From contig JAICJQ010000019.1 of NCBI GenBank assembly GCA_025928335.1, positions 1 to 36,648 on the forward strand: DNA of 36,648 nt, in the 5' to 3' direction. Position 1 is the stretch's first letter. Every line of letters starts with the position of its first letter. Shown in pieces: positions 24,476 through 35,400 of this stretch. Under the pieces are notes generated by a model. It had not been told where the DNA came from and did not search any database. It was given only the letters and a program-made list of their open reading frames with translations. This DNA is from Gemmatimonadaceae bacterium (lineage in GTDB: Bacteria; Gemmatimonadota; Gemmatimonadetes; Gemmatimonadales; Gemmatimonadaceae). Made by a program: the position numbers and the translations under genes.

Positions 24476-26674
24476 ATGAGAATGCGCGCACTCAGCCTGA
24501 CGCTCCTACTGGTGCCCGCGACAATCATCGCGCAGGGCAAATCGGTTGACTGGCCCGTGTACGGCGGCTCGCCGGACCACACGCATTACACGACGATCAA
24601 CCAAATCAGTCGCGAGAACGTCGGACGGCTCCGGGTCGCCTGGACGTACGAGACGCACGACGAATTTCCCGGCTCGGAAATGCAGTCGAATCCGGTCGTC
24701 GTCGATGGCGTGTTGTACGCGACGTCACCCAAGCTGCGCGTGTTCGCGCTCGATGCGGCGACGGGAAAGCAGATCTGGAGCTTCGATCCCAGCGGCGGCG
24801 TACAAGGGCCGCGCTTCCGGCATCGTGGCATCGTCGTTATCGGTGACCGCGTGCTGTTCACATACCGCAACAGGCTTTGGGCGCTCGACAAAACAACCGG
24901 CCAGCCGATCAAGACGTTCGGCGTGGACGGCGCAGTCGATCTTCGCGAGGGACTCGACCGGCCGGCGAACGGGCTTTCTGTGAGCGCGAGCACGCCGGGT
25001 GTCGTCTTCGACGATATGCTCATCATCGGGAGCACGGTCCCGGAAACCCTTCCCGGCGCGCCGGGCGACATCCGCGCGTACGACATCAAGACTGGCGCGT
25101 TGCGGTGGAGTTTTCACACGATTCCGCATCCTGGTGAATTCGGGTACGAAACGTGGTCGCCGGAATCGTACAAGATCAATGGCGGCGCAAATGCCTGGTC
25201 GGGGGTGACGATCGATACTCGGCGAGGCATCGTTTTCGCCGCGACGGGTTCGGCGTCGTTCGACTTCTTCGGCGGAAATCGGATCGGCGACAATCTCTTC
25301 GCGAACACGATCCTTGCTCTCGACGCCCGGACCGGCAAACGCCTCTGGCATTTCCAGGGCGTGCGCCACGATCTCTGGGATTGGGATTTCCCGGCGGCGC
25401 CGGTCCTCGTCACGGTGACGCGTGACGGTCGTCGCGTCGACGCCATCGCACAGATCACGAAGACGGGATATGTCTACGTCCTCGACCGCGAAACGGGGCG
25501 GTCACTTTTCCCGATCGAGCTCCGCAAGGTTCCCTCCTCGACAATCCCCGGTGAGAAGACGGCGAAGCTGCAACCGGTTCCGACAAGCCCGCCTCCCTTC
25601 ACGCGCCAGACGCTCGACGAAAGCATGATCACGACGCGCACGCCGGAAGCACACGCCGCGGCGCTCAAGATGTTCCGCGAGTACAAGACGTCGGGCATGT
25701 ACGATCCACCGAACCTCCAGGGTACGATCATTTTCCCCGGCGTCGACGGCGGCGGCGAATGGGGCGGACCAGCGTTCGATCCGACCACCGGGCTTCTATA
25801 CGTGAATTCGAATGAGATGCCTTGGTATCATCGGCTCGTCCCACGCAACGACCGCTCGTTGTACGGATCGAACTGCGCGAGCTGCCACGGCGACGATCTC
25901 AAAGGTTCACCGCAGGGCCCGTCTCTCGTCGACATCGGCGCCAGGCGAACGCCTGAACAGCTTGCGCAAATGATTCGGCAGGGAACTGGTCGGATGCCGG
26001 CGTTCGCGCAGGCACTCGACAACACCGCGGTCAACGACCTCGTCAACTTCCTCGTCACCGGGCGCGACCTTGCCCAGACAGCCGGATCGAATCCCAACTA
26101 TCTCCCATATCGCAGTACCGGCCTCAAGATCTGGCAGGATCCCGACGGCTACCCGGCAATCACTCCGCCCTGGGGGACGCTGAACGCGATCGATCTCAAC
26201 AAGGGCGAGATCAGATGGAAGATTCCCTTTGGCGAATATCCCAAGCTCGCCGCTCAGGGACTCACAAAGACAGGCACCGACAACTACGGCGGCGCGATCG
26301 TCACGGAAAACGGGCTGCTCATCATCGGCGCCACCACCTACGACAAGAAATTCCACATCTACGACAAACTGACCGGGAAGCTACTCTGGGAAACCACCCT
26401 TCCCGCAGCCGGGAACGCGACACCATCCATATACGTGGTGAACGGACGAGCATTCATTGTGATCGCCTGCGGAGGCGGAAAGAACGACGCGCCGTCGGGC
26501 GGAACGTACGTCGCATTCACGCTCGGCGATGAACTGGAGAAGCCGTCCAACCAAACAATGAAAGGCAGTGTCAAACCGAGCATTCCCGTTCACACGTCGA
26601 ATGCTCAGTCGCCGGCTTCCGGCAGTTCGCCTCGCGCTGCTCGTACTTCCGCTCGCCCTTACCCGAGTCGCTAA
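24476..26674 (+). CDS. PQQ-dependent dehydrogenase with inserted cytochrome c domain
   Basis: A 732-residue exported quinoprotein of the membrane glucose dehydrogenase-like group. A signal peptide ([21 protein letters not shown]) is followed by an eight-bladed propeller; diagnostic segments are [28 protein letters not shown] and [20 protein letters not shown] cytochrome c-type domain is inserted near residues 460-535, with the haem site C467-A-S-C470-H471 (bases 25874-25888) and a possible axial methionine in GRMPAF. It would oxidise a sugar or alcohol in the periplasm and pass electrons to the haem. The frame opens at 24314, but ATG 24476 starts the signal peptide. The last 45 or so residues, after [10 protein letters not shown], are not propeller-like and overlap the next gene by 74 nt. 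Confidence 0.92.
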   Translation: MRMRALSLTLLLVPATIIAQGKSVDWPVYGGSPDHTHYTTINQISRENVGRLRVAWTYETHDEFPGSEMQSNPVVVDGVLYATSPKLRVFALDAATGKQIWSFDPSGGVQGPRFRHRGIVVIGDRVLFTYRNRLWALDKTTGQPIKTFGVDGAVDLREGLDRPANGLSVSASTPGVVFDDMLIIGSTVPETLPGAPGDIRAYDIKTGALRWSFHTIPHPGEFGYETWSPESYKINGGANAWSGVTIDTRRGIVFAATGSASFDFFGGNRIGDNLFANTILALDARTGKRLWHFQGVRHDLWDWDFPAAPVLVTVTRDGRRVDAIAQITKTGYVYVLDRETGRSLFPIELRKVPSSTIPGEKTAKLQPVPTSPPPFTRQTLDESMITTRTPEAHAAALKMFREYKTSGMYDPPNLQGTIIFPGVDGGGEWGGPAFDPTTGLLYVNSNEMPWYHRLVPRNDRSLYGSNCASCHGDDLKGSPQGPSLVDIGARRTPEQLAQMIRQGTGRMPAFAQALDNTAVNDLVNFLVTGRDLAQTAGSNPNYLPYRSTGLKIWQDPDGYPAITPPWGTLNAIDLNKGEIRWKIPFGEYPKLAAQGLTKTGTDNYGGAIVTENGLLIIGATTYDKKFHIYDKLTGKLLWETTLPAAGNATPSIYVVNGRAFIVIACGGGKNDAPSGGTYVAFTLGDELEKPSNQTMKGSVKPSIPVHTSNAQSPASGSSPRAARTSARPYPSR

Positions 26675-29156
26675 CGCGCAAACCATCGATCGCACCACGG
26701 TTGGCGTTCGCGCCGAACGTGCTCCGGTTCTCGACGGACGCGATGACGACGCTGTATGGCGCAACGCGCCGCGCATATCGTCGTTTCGACAATTCTCACC
26801 GCGCATCGACACCACTCCGTCGCTCAAAACGGAGTTTCGTGTTGCCTATGACGAGAGAAACTTGTTCGTTTTCGTGCGGATGTACGATCCGCATCCGGAC
26901 AGCATTCTTCACGCGTTGACGCGGCGTGACGTCCGCGGCCCGTCCGATCAGATCAAGATTCTCATCGACTCGTACGACGACAAGCGCACGGGCTACGAGT
27001 TCGCCGTCAACCCTGATGGGGTGAGGCGCGACTACTCGATGAGCAACGACACGCAGGAAGACGAATCCTGGAACGGCATCTGGGACGTTGCAACACGCGT
27101 CGACTCGCTTGGCTGGGCCGCCGAGTTTCGAATCCCACTCTCGCAGCTGCGCTACGCGCGTTCGGAGAGCAACACCTTCGGGTTCGGCGTTTGGCGTGAT
27201 ATCGAACGGTACAACGAGCGCGACTCGTGGCCGGTGTACTTGCCCAGCACGAATGGCCTCGTCTCCCAACTCGGACGCCTCACCGGGCTCGCCGGCATCG
27301 CCAGCGAGCAACGCATCGAAGCGACGCCCTACGTCGTAACGAAGAATGTCGAGCGCGCGACGGCGAGCGCGCCGTATGGACGGAGCCAACAAATGACGGT
27401 CGGCGGCGACCTCAAGCTCGGACTCACGCCGAACATCACGCTCGACGCCACCATCAATCCAGACTTCGGCCAGGTCGAAGCTGATCCCGCCGTTGTGAAT
27501 CTCACCGCATTCGAGACGTTTTTTGCCGAGCAACGCCCGTTCTTCGTCGAGGGAACCGGGCTGTATCGCTTCCAGCTCAACTGCTACATCGTCGTCGACT
27601 GTAGCACCAATGAAGGATTGTTCTACTCCCGCCGCATCGGCCGTTCGCCGACGCTACGCGACCTTTACGGCGACGCTTCCACCGCGACGGCGACGCCGAT
27701 CGCGATGGCGAGCAAACTCACCGGACGAACGGCGTCCGGTCTGTCATTCGGCCTGCTCGACGCGGTCACCGAACGAGTGAAAGGGCCGACGACGACCGTG
27801 GAGCCGCTTGCCAACTACACCGTGTTGCGAGCGCAACAGGATCTGCGCGGCGGAGAGGCCGGCTTCAGCGTGATCGCGACTGCCGTCAACCGGTCGCTCG
27901 ACACGGTGGCCTCGCCGTACATGCACCGCGATGCGTACACCAGCGGCGCGACGTTCCGAGACCGATTTGGCGGCGGGCGGTTCGAGCTCGCTGGACAGCT
28001 CGCCGGCTCATACGTCGCCGGATCGAAGCAGGCGATCCTTGCCACGCAGCAGAGCTCCGCCCACTACTTCCAACAGCCGGACGATAAGCTCGTCCTCGAC
28101 TCCAACCGCACGTCGCTGAGCGGATACGCGGCGCAACTCAAGTTCGGCAAATATGGCGGCGGCATCACCCGCTTCGAGTCGAGCCTGATTCGGGAGTCGG
28201 CTGGATTCGAGGTGAACGATATCGGCTATTTGCGACGCGCTGACGTAGTCGACTGGAGCACGTGGGGCGCCATGACCTTTCAAAGCGCGCGCGGCTTTTA
28301 TCGGTGGATGCAGATCAACGGCAACCATTGGGAGACGTGGAACACCTCGGGCACGCGACTCGAGAATGCCGCGAACGTGAACGGCCACATGGGATTCATG
28401 AACAACTGGGACGCACACCTCGGCGGGACCGTCGGGAAGCTGACGGCGAGCTATTGCGACCGCTGCACGCGCGGTGGTCCGGTGCTCCGCCAATCGCGAT
28501 CGTTCTCGCCGTGGGGTGGGATCAACACGGACAGCCGCCGGGTTGTCTCGGCTGGGATGTGGGTGAATCTCTGGTTCAATGACGGGGGCATCTCACATGG
28601 GGTCTCACTCAGCCCGTACGTCAATTTCCATCCTTCCTCGAGCGTTCAACTCTCGATCGGCCCCGGCATTACGCGCGATCATAACAACACACAGTGGTTC
28701 GACAACTTCGCCGACAGTACCGGCGGCGTGACGCACTACACGTTCGCGCACCTCGATCAACGCACCGTGTCGGTGAGCACGCGGATCACGTACACGATGA
28801 CGCCGAATCTCACATTCGAGTTCTATGGCCAGCCCTTCGTGTCGACCGGGCAGTACTCGAACGTCCGCGAGCTGAGCGCCACGCCGCGCGCCGCGTCGTA
28901 CGATGATCGATTCAAGCCGTACGCAGTCGACACGAGCACAGCAATGTCGTTCAAAGCAGCGCAATTGCGAACCAACTCGGTCGTGCGTTGGGAATATCGT
29001 CCGGGCTCGACGCTGTTCCTCGTCTGGGCGCACGGCCGCGACGGCCCGGCGAATTCCAGCATGAACGAATCGTGGTCACAGGACTACCGCGACCTGTTCA
29101 GCCTGCATCCCGAGAACACCTTCCTCATAAAGCTGGCGTATTGGATGAACCGGTAA
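26601..29156 (+). CDS. Exported CBM9-like/DUF5916 beta-barrel protein
   Basis: An 851-residue exported protein with a signal peptide ([20 protein letters not shown], then TRVANAQ). An N-terminal CBM9-like domain (about 30-230) starts with [16 protein letters not shown] and includes [19 protein letters not shown]. The DUF5916 domain follows, with [19 protein letters not shown] and [12 protein letters not shown] as its hallmark, and then a long stretch of alternating hydrophobic strands ending in an aromatic residue region ([10 protein letters not shown]), consistent with an outer-membrane barrel. Such proteins are common in Bacteroidetes and Gemmatimonadota; substrate unknown. A GTG at 26568 with AAAGG just upstream is an alternative start, adding 11 residues. 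Either start lies inside the preceding dehydrogenase gene. Confidence 0.9.
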   Translation: MLSRRLPAVRLALLVLPLALTRVANAQTIDRTTVGVRAERAPVLDGRDDDAVWRNAPRISSFRQFSPRIDTTPSLKTEFRVAYDERNLFVFVRMYDPHPDSILHALTRRDVRGPSDQIKILIDSYDDKRTGYEFAVNPDGVRRDYSMSNDTQEDESWNGIWDVATRVDSLGWAAEFRIPLSQLRYARSESNTFGFGVWRDIERYNERDSWPVYLPSTNGLVSQLGRLTGLAGIASEQRIEATPYVVTKNVERATASAPYGRSQQMTVGGDLKLGLTPNITLDATINPDFGQVEADPAVVNLTAFETFFAEQRPFFVEGTGLYRFQLNCYIVVDCSTNEGLFYSRRIGRSPTLRDLYGDASTATATPIAMASKLTGRTASGLSFGLLDAVTERVKGPTTTVEPLANYTVLRAQQDLRGGEAGFSVIATAVNRSLDTVASPYMHRDAYTSGATFRDRFGGGRFELAGQLAGSYVAGSKQAILATQQSSAHYFQQPDDKLVLDSNRTSLSGYAAQLKFGKYGGGITRFESSLIRESAGFEVNDIGYLRRADVVDWSTWGAMTFQSARGFYRWMQINGNHWETWNTSGTRLENAANVNGHMGFMNNWDAHLGGTVGKLTASYCDRCTRGGPVLRQSRSFSPWGGINTDSRRVVSAGMWVNLWFNDGGISHGVSLSPYVNFHPSSSVQLSIGPGITRDHNNTQWFDNFADSTGGVTHYTFAHLDQRTVSVSTRITYTMTPNLTFEFYGQPFVSTGQYSNVRELSATPRAASYDDRFKPYAVDTSTAMSFKAAQLRTNSVVRWEYRPGSTLFLVWAHGRDGPANSSMNESWSQDYRDLFSLHPENTFLIKLAYWMNR

Positions 29157-29160
29157 AGCT

Positions 29161-29251
29161 GTCATCCTGAGCGAAGCGAAGGGACCTACTGTGCGACACT
29201 TGCAACTAGTCGGGGTAATAGGTCCTTCGTCGCTTCGCTCCTCAGGATGAC
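29161..29251. repeat. Dispersed palindromic repeat, copy 2
   Basis: A 91-nt inverted repeat from GTCATCCTGAGCGAAGCGAA to its complementary end GCTTCGCTCCTCAGGATGAC. The internal GGGACCTACT pairs approximately with AATAGGTCC. It shares both outer ends and the GGACCT core with copies 1 and 3. It starts four bases after the DUF5916 stop codon, and its last bases (ATGAC at 29247-29251) supply the first possible ATG of the glycogen synthase frame. Confidence 0.9.
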
Positions 29252-29291
29252 AACCCTTGCCCGCGCGCGTCGGCTCCTGCAATCTCTCAGC

Positions 29292-30863
29292 ATGGCAACC
29301 GACGCAGTACGCCAAGGTCGAATGACGGTCCCGGCGACGGAGCTCGCGCGCAAGACGGCCGGCGCGCCGCCCGACTCTCCGTTGCGCTGGCCGAGTGGCG
29401 AGAACGTTCAGATCGTGCACGTCGCCGGCGAGCTCGCGCCGTTCGCGCGCAGCGGCGGACTCGGCGAAGCGGTCAACAGTCTGGCGCGCTTCCAGGCGGC
29501 ATCAGGACTGCCGACCTCGATCGTCATGCCGTTGTACGACACGGCGCGCAACAATGCGCCGAGCATCGAGCCGGTAGGGCCGACGTTCCGTGTCCAGGTA
29601 GGCCCGCGACACGAGACTGTGCGGCTTTGGAAACTCGTCTCGGCGCCCGACGACACGCTGGCCAATGTCCGTGTCTACTTCATCGAAAGCGAAGCGTATT
29701 TCGCGCGTCCGTACATCTACGGCCCGCCGGGTAGCGACTATCTCGACAACGCCCGTCGCTACGCCTGCTTCTCGATGGCGGCGATCGCTTCGCTGTCGCG
29801 CATCGCCGGGAAGAGTCCCGTGCTTCTGCACGTTCACGACTGGCACACCGCGCTCGCGCCGGTCTTTCTCCGCACGACCCTGGCCGCGACGGAAGTCGCG
29901 CGTCGCACGAAGGTCGTGCTGACAGTGCACAATGCCGGCTACCAAGGCCACTTTCCACCGGCGACGATGAGCGATCTCGGACTGCGGGCGTCGCTCTTCA
30001 ATTGGAAGCAGCTCGAGTGGTACGGCCGTGTGAACGTCCTCAAGGGCGGCCTGGTCTTCGCCGACGCCGTGACCACCGTGAGCCCCACCCACGCCCACGA
30101 GCTCCGCACCCAGGCAGGCGGTTTTGGCTTGGACGGCGTGTTCGTTCAGCTGCGCGATCGGTTCATCGGCATAACGAACGGCATCGATCAGCAGGTCTGG
30201 GATCCGTCGACCGATCGCGTCCTCGCCGCGCCGTACTCGGCGAACAACCTTCAGGGCAAGCTACAGTGCCGAGAGGCGCTCCAACTCGAGACAGGCCTGC
30301 GTCCAACCGACGAGATGCCGATCGTCGCGATGAGCGCGCGACTGGTCTCCCAGAAGGGACTCGATCTCATCCTCGGCGACCCGAGCTACTTCGCGCTCGA
30401 CGCGCAATTTCTCTTTCTCGGCGCCGGTGAGCCGCGGTACGAGCAGGCACTCACCGCAATCGCCGAGCGCGCGCCGAATCGAATTTCGGTGCAGCTCAAG
30501 TTCACCGAAGAGCTCGAGCATAAGTTGCTCGCCGGCGCGGACATTTGCCTGATGCCCTCACTGTACGAGCCCTGCGGCCTCACGCAGATGCGTGCGCAGC
30601 GCTACGGCACCATCCCCGTCGCGCGGCGTGTCGGTGGTCTGGCCGACACGATCGAAGACGGTGTCAGTGGTTTTTTGTTCGACGATTATACCTCGGACGA
30701 CTTCATGCGCGCCGCGATGCGCGCGATCGATCAATTCGAGGATCCCGACGGGTGGCTCGTCATGGTCCGCGAAGCCATGGCGCGTGACTTCGATTGGGGG
30801 CGGTCAGCTGAGAAGTACTTGAACTTGTACAAACGCGTGGTCGGCGCGGCGATCAGCGGGTGA
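29292..30863 (+). CDS. glgA: Glycogen/starch synthase
   Basis: A 523-residue GT5-family glycogen synthase that transfers glucose from ADP-glucose to the growing alpha-1,4-glucan. The GT-B fold is complete: N-terminal VQIVHVAGELAPFARSGGLGEAV, HVHDWHTALAPVF, LTVHNAGYQGHF, TNGIDQQVWDPSTD at the linker, ARLVSQKGLDLI, and the C-terminal nucleotide-binding site MPSLYEPCGLTQMRAQRYGT. In place of the usual K-T-G-G-L, the substrate loop reads R-S-G-G-L (residues 53-57), so the lysine is Arg. Possible starts are 29247 (inside the repeat), 29292 and 29322; AAGG precedes 29322. I took 29292 as a compromise. No other glycogen gene is nearby. It is convergent with the next gene, 29 nt apart. Confidence 0.92.
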   Translation: MATDAVRQGRMTVPATELARKTAGAPPDSPLRWPSGENVQIVHVAGELAPFARSGGLGEAVNSLARFQAASGLPTSIVMPLYDTARNNAPSIEPVGPTFRVQVGPRHETVRLWKLVSAPDDTLANVRVYFIESEAYFARPYIYGPPGSDYLDNARRYACFSMAAIASLSRIAGKSPVLLHVHDWHTALAPVFLRTTLAATEVARRTKVVLTVHNAGYQGHFPPATMSDLGLRASLFNWKQLEWYGRVNVLKGGLVFADAVTTVSPTHAHELRTQAGGFGLDGVFVQLRDRFIGITNGIDQQVWDPSTDRVLAAPYSANNLQGKLQCREALQLETGLRPTDEMPIVAMSARLVSQKGLDLILGDPSYFALDAQFLFLGAGEPRYEQALTAIAERAPNRISVQLKFTEELEHKLLAGADICLMPSLYEPCGLTQMRAQRYGTIPVARRVGGLADTIEDGVSGFLFDDYTSDDFMRAAMRAIDQFEDPDGWLVMVREAMARDFDWGRSAEKYLNLYKRVVGAAISG

Positions 30864-30892
30864 CCTCGACAGGCCCGTGCGCCGCGATCCGT

Positions 30893-32308
30893 CTACGAAC
30901 GAACCGGCGCTCGAATCGCGTGGCCGGGCCGCGCCGCAGTGACGCGCCCGCTGTCCACGACGACTTGACCGCCGACGATTACGAACGGAATGCCGGCAGC
31001 GGTGAGGGTCGCATCCTCGTACGTGGAGCGATCGATCACCGTTGCCGGATCGAAGATCGTGAGGTCGGCATCGGCCCCGACTTTGATACGTCCCTTGTTT
31101 GCCATCGCCGGAACGCGTGCCTCGAGGCGCTGCGCGGGCATGAGCGTCATTTTGCGAAGGGCATCCACGAGCGGCAACGCGTGCTCGTCACGGACGTACT
31201 TGCCGAGCACCTTCGAATAACTACCGGACGTTCTGGGATGGCCGCGGCCATTCTCGATGAAACCGTCGCTCGCGATCATCGTGAGCGGACTGACGATCGC
31301 TGCGCGCGTCTGTTCTTCCGTGCGGCCGTGAATGATCACGGTGCCGCCCTTCTTCCGCGCTTCCTCGAACGTCTTGCGTGTCAGGCGCTCGCCGGTCGAC
31401 ACCAGTTGGTGAAGCGGAAACTTTGCGTCGGGCCACGTCTTCCAGTCGTCGAACAGCGCGGACTGGATCTCGGTCATGCCCGCGCCGTACGGGTACGCCT
31501 CGGTCGTTATGTCCTGTCCGCGATCCCGCGCCGCCTGAATGTGGTCGAGAAACGCAACGAGGCTCGTGTCGCCGCTCGAGTTCACGTGGACGATGTGCAG
31601 TTTCGCTTTCGCGGCGCCGGCCGCGGCGATCGTTGAATCGAGCCCGGCCACGCCGTTGCGCATGTGGATGTGTGATGACGCGTTTCCCGCGGCCGCGACG
31701 CTGAACATTCGCTGAATCTCCGCCATCGTCGCGCCGGGCGTGTACGCGCTACCAAAACCGACGGCGACCGCTCCCTCGTCCAGGCCCTTCCGCAGAATCG
31801 CCTCCATCTCCGCGATCTGCGATTCGGTGGCAGCGCCGCTGCCGCCGACACCGGCGGGCAGCAGGCCAGTTCCCGGATCGTTCAGCACTTTCATCCGTGC
31901 CTTGATGTGCCCGACGCTGACGCCGTAGTTGACGATCTGGCCCTGTTGCCGATCTGCGTACCACTTGGCGACGTCCCCAGTGCCCACCTCGAGCTCGAGC
32001 GCCGACGTCACGCCGTCGCGCACCATCAAGCCGTAGGATTCTTCGTTCTGTCCGTGTTCGTGCAGATCGATGAAGCCTGGTGCGACGACGAGCCCCTTCG
32101 CGTCGATGACCCGCGCTCCGGCGATCGGCTGCTCGGAGATAGTCTCGATACGACCACCACGAATGCCGATGCTGCGGACCGCGTCGAGCTTCGATTCCGG
32201 ATCAACTACCCTCCCGTTGACGACAACGAGATCGTAAGGTGAGCCGGAGTCGCGGCTGCATGATACCGCGATGCAGAGCGTCAGGACGAAAAGGGGCTGA
32301 AGTCGCAT
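30893..32308 (-). CDS. D-aminoacylase/D-glutamate deacylase-like amidohydrolase lipoprotein
   Basis: A 471-residue amidohydrolase of the N-acyl-D-amino-acid deacylase group (Amidohydro_3). The N terminus MRLQPLFVLTLCIAVSC is a lipoprotein-like signal with C17 as the probable lipidated residue, predicting a membrane-attached enzyme outside the cytoplasm. The metal-binding DLHEHG gives H83 and H85; later histidines are in SHIHMRNG and LHIVHVNSSG, with the catalytic aspartate in IASDGF. Where D-aminoacylases have GNCG with a bridging cysteine, this protein has ALELEVGTG, so a glutamate probably serves instead, as in sequences I recall annotated D-glutamate deacylase. Possible role: removing acyl groups from D-amino acids from peptidoglycan. 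The frame opens 15 codons earlier (32353). No clear ribosome-binding site is visible. Confidence 0.87.
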   Translation of the reverse strand: MRLQPLFVLTLCIAVSCSRDSGSPYDLVVVNGRVVDPESKLDAVRSIGIRGGRIETISEQPIAGARVIDAKGLVVAPGFIDLHEHGQNEESYGLMVRDGVTSALELEVGTGDVAKWYADRQQGQIVNYGVSVGHIKARMKVLNDPGTGLLPAGVGGSGAATESQIAEMEAILRKGLDEGAVAVGFGSAYTPGATMAEIQRMFSVAAAGNASSHIHMRNGVAGLDSTIAAAGAAKAKLHIVHVNSSGDTSLVAFLDHIQAARDRGQDITTEAYPYGAGMTEIQSALFDDWKTWPDAKFPLHQLVSTGERLTRKTFEEARKKGGTVIIHGRTEEQTRAAIVSPLTMIASDGFIENGRGHPRTSGSYSKVLGKYVRDEHALPLVDALRKMTLMPAQRLEARVPAMANKGRIKVGADADLTIFDPATVIDRSTYEDATLTAAGIPFVIVGGQVVVDSGRVTAARPGHAIRAPVRS

Positions 32309-32404
32309 AGCTACGGTGGGAGGGGGAAGGGGATTCCAAACTTGCGAAAACACGAACGGCAGCGCGAGTGCGCTGCCGTTCGTTCTTTCTTTCGACCGCT
32401 GATG

Positions 32405-35400
32405 CTACTTGCGCTTCGACTTCGGAGTGAAGCGGCCCATTTGGTCATGATCGCCGTCTTCACCGAACGCCGGCCCATCCGCTGCGCCGCCGCTTACACG
32501 CTCGACGCGGAACGTTTGCCGATACGACTGTCCCCCGACGACCATAGTTACGAGGTAGTCACCCGTGTTGGCGATGTTCGCGCCGCCACCACCGAAACCA
32601 CCACCGCCGCCACGACCACCAATCACTGGTGGGTTCATGCCGATCAGCGCCCAGATGCGGCCGATCGGATCGAGCGCCGCGTCACCCATCGCACCCTGCC
32701 GCGCATTGCGCCCGCCGCGACCAGCCGCGGCCGGAGCAGCGCCGCCTCGGCCCGCGCCACCGGCGAACAACGCCGCCGTCGCGGAATCGGCACCGCCGAA
32801 TCCACCGCCGCCACGACGACCACCGGTCGTCTCAGCCGGACGCGCACAGAAGGTTTCCCACTGCGTCGTCGGGTGCTCACAGGCCTGACCACCGGCGCCG
32901 CCGCGACCACCGCCGCCACCACGACCGCCCGCAAACAACCCCGCCGCCTGCTGCGGGTTCGTCAACACCGAGACCTGCTGGCGCACCGTGCGGATCGCCG
33001 CCGTGTCGTAGCCGGCTTTCTGCAAGGAGTCGAGCACCTGCGGCGCGCGGGCGTGGAGCAGGATGCTGTCACGACGCTGCGACGGAGAAAGCTCGGCCGC
33101 GACACGAGGGCGCGTCTCCTGGAAATTCCACGTGGCGTGATGCACGCCGGCACCGCCCTGACCGTTGATCGTCGCCAGCGTGTCGCCGGCCACGTCGGAG
33201 ATCACGAGACGAACGTTGCCCGGCGCGTTCGCCGCGAGACGATACACGATGTCCGCTCCGAACGGCGGGTTCGCGTACGTCATCTCCGCCTGCGCGAAAC
33301 CGTTCCCCGGCAGGTTGAGCTGCGGACCTTCGCCCCACTGATACGCCGTTTTCGGCTTGAACAGATACGTGCCCGCCGCGATCACCTTGGGCGTCAGTTG
33401 CTCGAGTGCCGCGATGTCCACGACCCACAAGCTGCGGCCGTGCGTCGCCGCGATCATCTCATGGTCGCGCGGATGGATCTGGAGATCGAACACGGGCACC
33501 GTCGGCAGATTCGCCGAGAGCCGGCTCCAGGTCTGACCGCGATCGATCGAGACATAGGCCGTGCGCGAGCTGCCGACGAACAGCAGGTCGCGGTTGTGCA
33601 TGTCCTCGCGAATGACGTGCAGATAATCCGCCGGGCTCGCCGACGGCAGGTTGTTGACGAGCGACTTGAACGTCTTGCCGCCGTCGTTCGTCACGAGCAA
33701 GTACGGCTTGAAGTCGTTCCAGCGATGATTTTCCGCCGCAACGTAGAACGTGAGCGTATCGAAGTGGCTCGGCTCGACGCGCACGATGTACGCGTCCCAC
33801 GGAACGCCTGCCGCTTGAATCCTCGGGGTCAGATCTTCCCACGCCCCGCCGTCGTTGTGCGTCACCCAGAGATTGCCGTCGTCGGTGCCGGCGAGCAGGA
33901 AGCCCGGCTTGATCGGGGACTCCTGGAGGGCGACGACGGTCCCGTACGCTTCGGCTCCCGTGAGATCGAGCGTGATGCCGCCCGTGTACTTCTCGACGGT
34001 GTCGAGGCGCGCGAGACGCGCCTTTTCCTGCGCCGGATTCGTTTTCACCGAAAGATCGGGCGAAATCGGATACAGATCCTCACCACGCTTGAGCGATTTC
34101 AAAACCCGGCTTCCGCCCAGGTAGAAAACCTGGGGGTTGTGCGGCGAGAGGAAGTACGGCGATTCCCAGTTATAGCGGATCTGCAACTCCGCGGAATCCT
34201 TCTTCTGGATCGTCTTGTACGCGTCGATCTTCCGCTGCACGTCGGCCGTCACCGGCTTGAGCGGATCGCCGCGAACGATCGCGATCGAATCTTCCCACAT
34301 GCGATAACGCTCGTTCCACGACGGCTTGTTCACTCGGCCACGCTCGCCGGTCTTCAGGTTCGTCTGCTGAATGCCGGCATTCTGGCTCTCGCCCCAGACC
34401 ATGTTCGGGTCGGTCGGATCCTGCGCGGTATAAAAACCGTCGCCGCCCGAGATCGTGAACCAGTACGTGTTGTTGCTCGGCGTCGTGCGACGCTTGCTCG
34501 GTCCGCACCACGCGCCGTTGTCCTGCGCGCCGGAGCAGACGTTGTACGGAATCGCGTAGTCGAAGCTCACGTCGTAGAACTGGCCGATCGGCAGATTGCG
34601 CGGATACCAGAAGTTGCCGCCACGGTCGTACGTGATCGCGATGCCGCCGTCCATCCCGATGACCCAGCGCTCCGGGTCGTTCGGATCGATCCAGATCGCG
34701 TGATCGTCGACGTGCACGCTCTGCGCGGCGTTCATCGTCGTCTTGCCGCCGTCGTTCGAGACCTGCAACTCGGTGGACGAGAAGTAGACCCGATCGGGAT
34801 TCTTCGGATCGACGCGAACCTGAGAGTAGTAGAAGGGTCGCGTGTCGATGGTGTTCATGTGCGACCACGTCTTGCCGCCGTCCGCCGAACGATAGAGACC
34901 GTTCGCCGGCGGATTGCGCTGGAACTTGACCGGACCCGGCTCGAACGATGCCGCTTCCGTCAGGGCGTACACGATCTGCTGAGTGCTGCGCGAGCTCGCG
35001 ATGCCGATGCGGCCCTTGGGGCCTTCGGGGTAGCCGCTGCCCTTGATCTCGGTCCAAGTGTTCCCCGCGTCGGTCGACTTGAAGAGACCCGACCCGACGC
35101 CGCCCGAGTTGAGCGAGTACGGCGTGCGGTAGCGCTCCCACATCGACATGTAGAGCACGTCCGGGTTCGACGGGTCGATCGCGACGTCGATCGCGCCCGT
35201 CTTTTCGTTCGCCGGCGCCTTGATCAGCTTCCACGTCGCGCCGCCGTCGGTTGTCTTGTAGAGTCCGCGCTCGCCACCCGACTTCCACGCCGGACCAAGC
35301 GCCGCGACGTACACCGTGTTCGCGTTGCGCGGATCGACCACGATGCGGCCGATGTGCTGCGAGTTTACCAGACCGATGTGCGTCCAGTGCGCGCCGCCGT

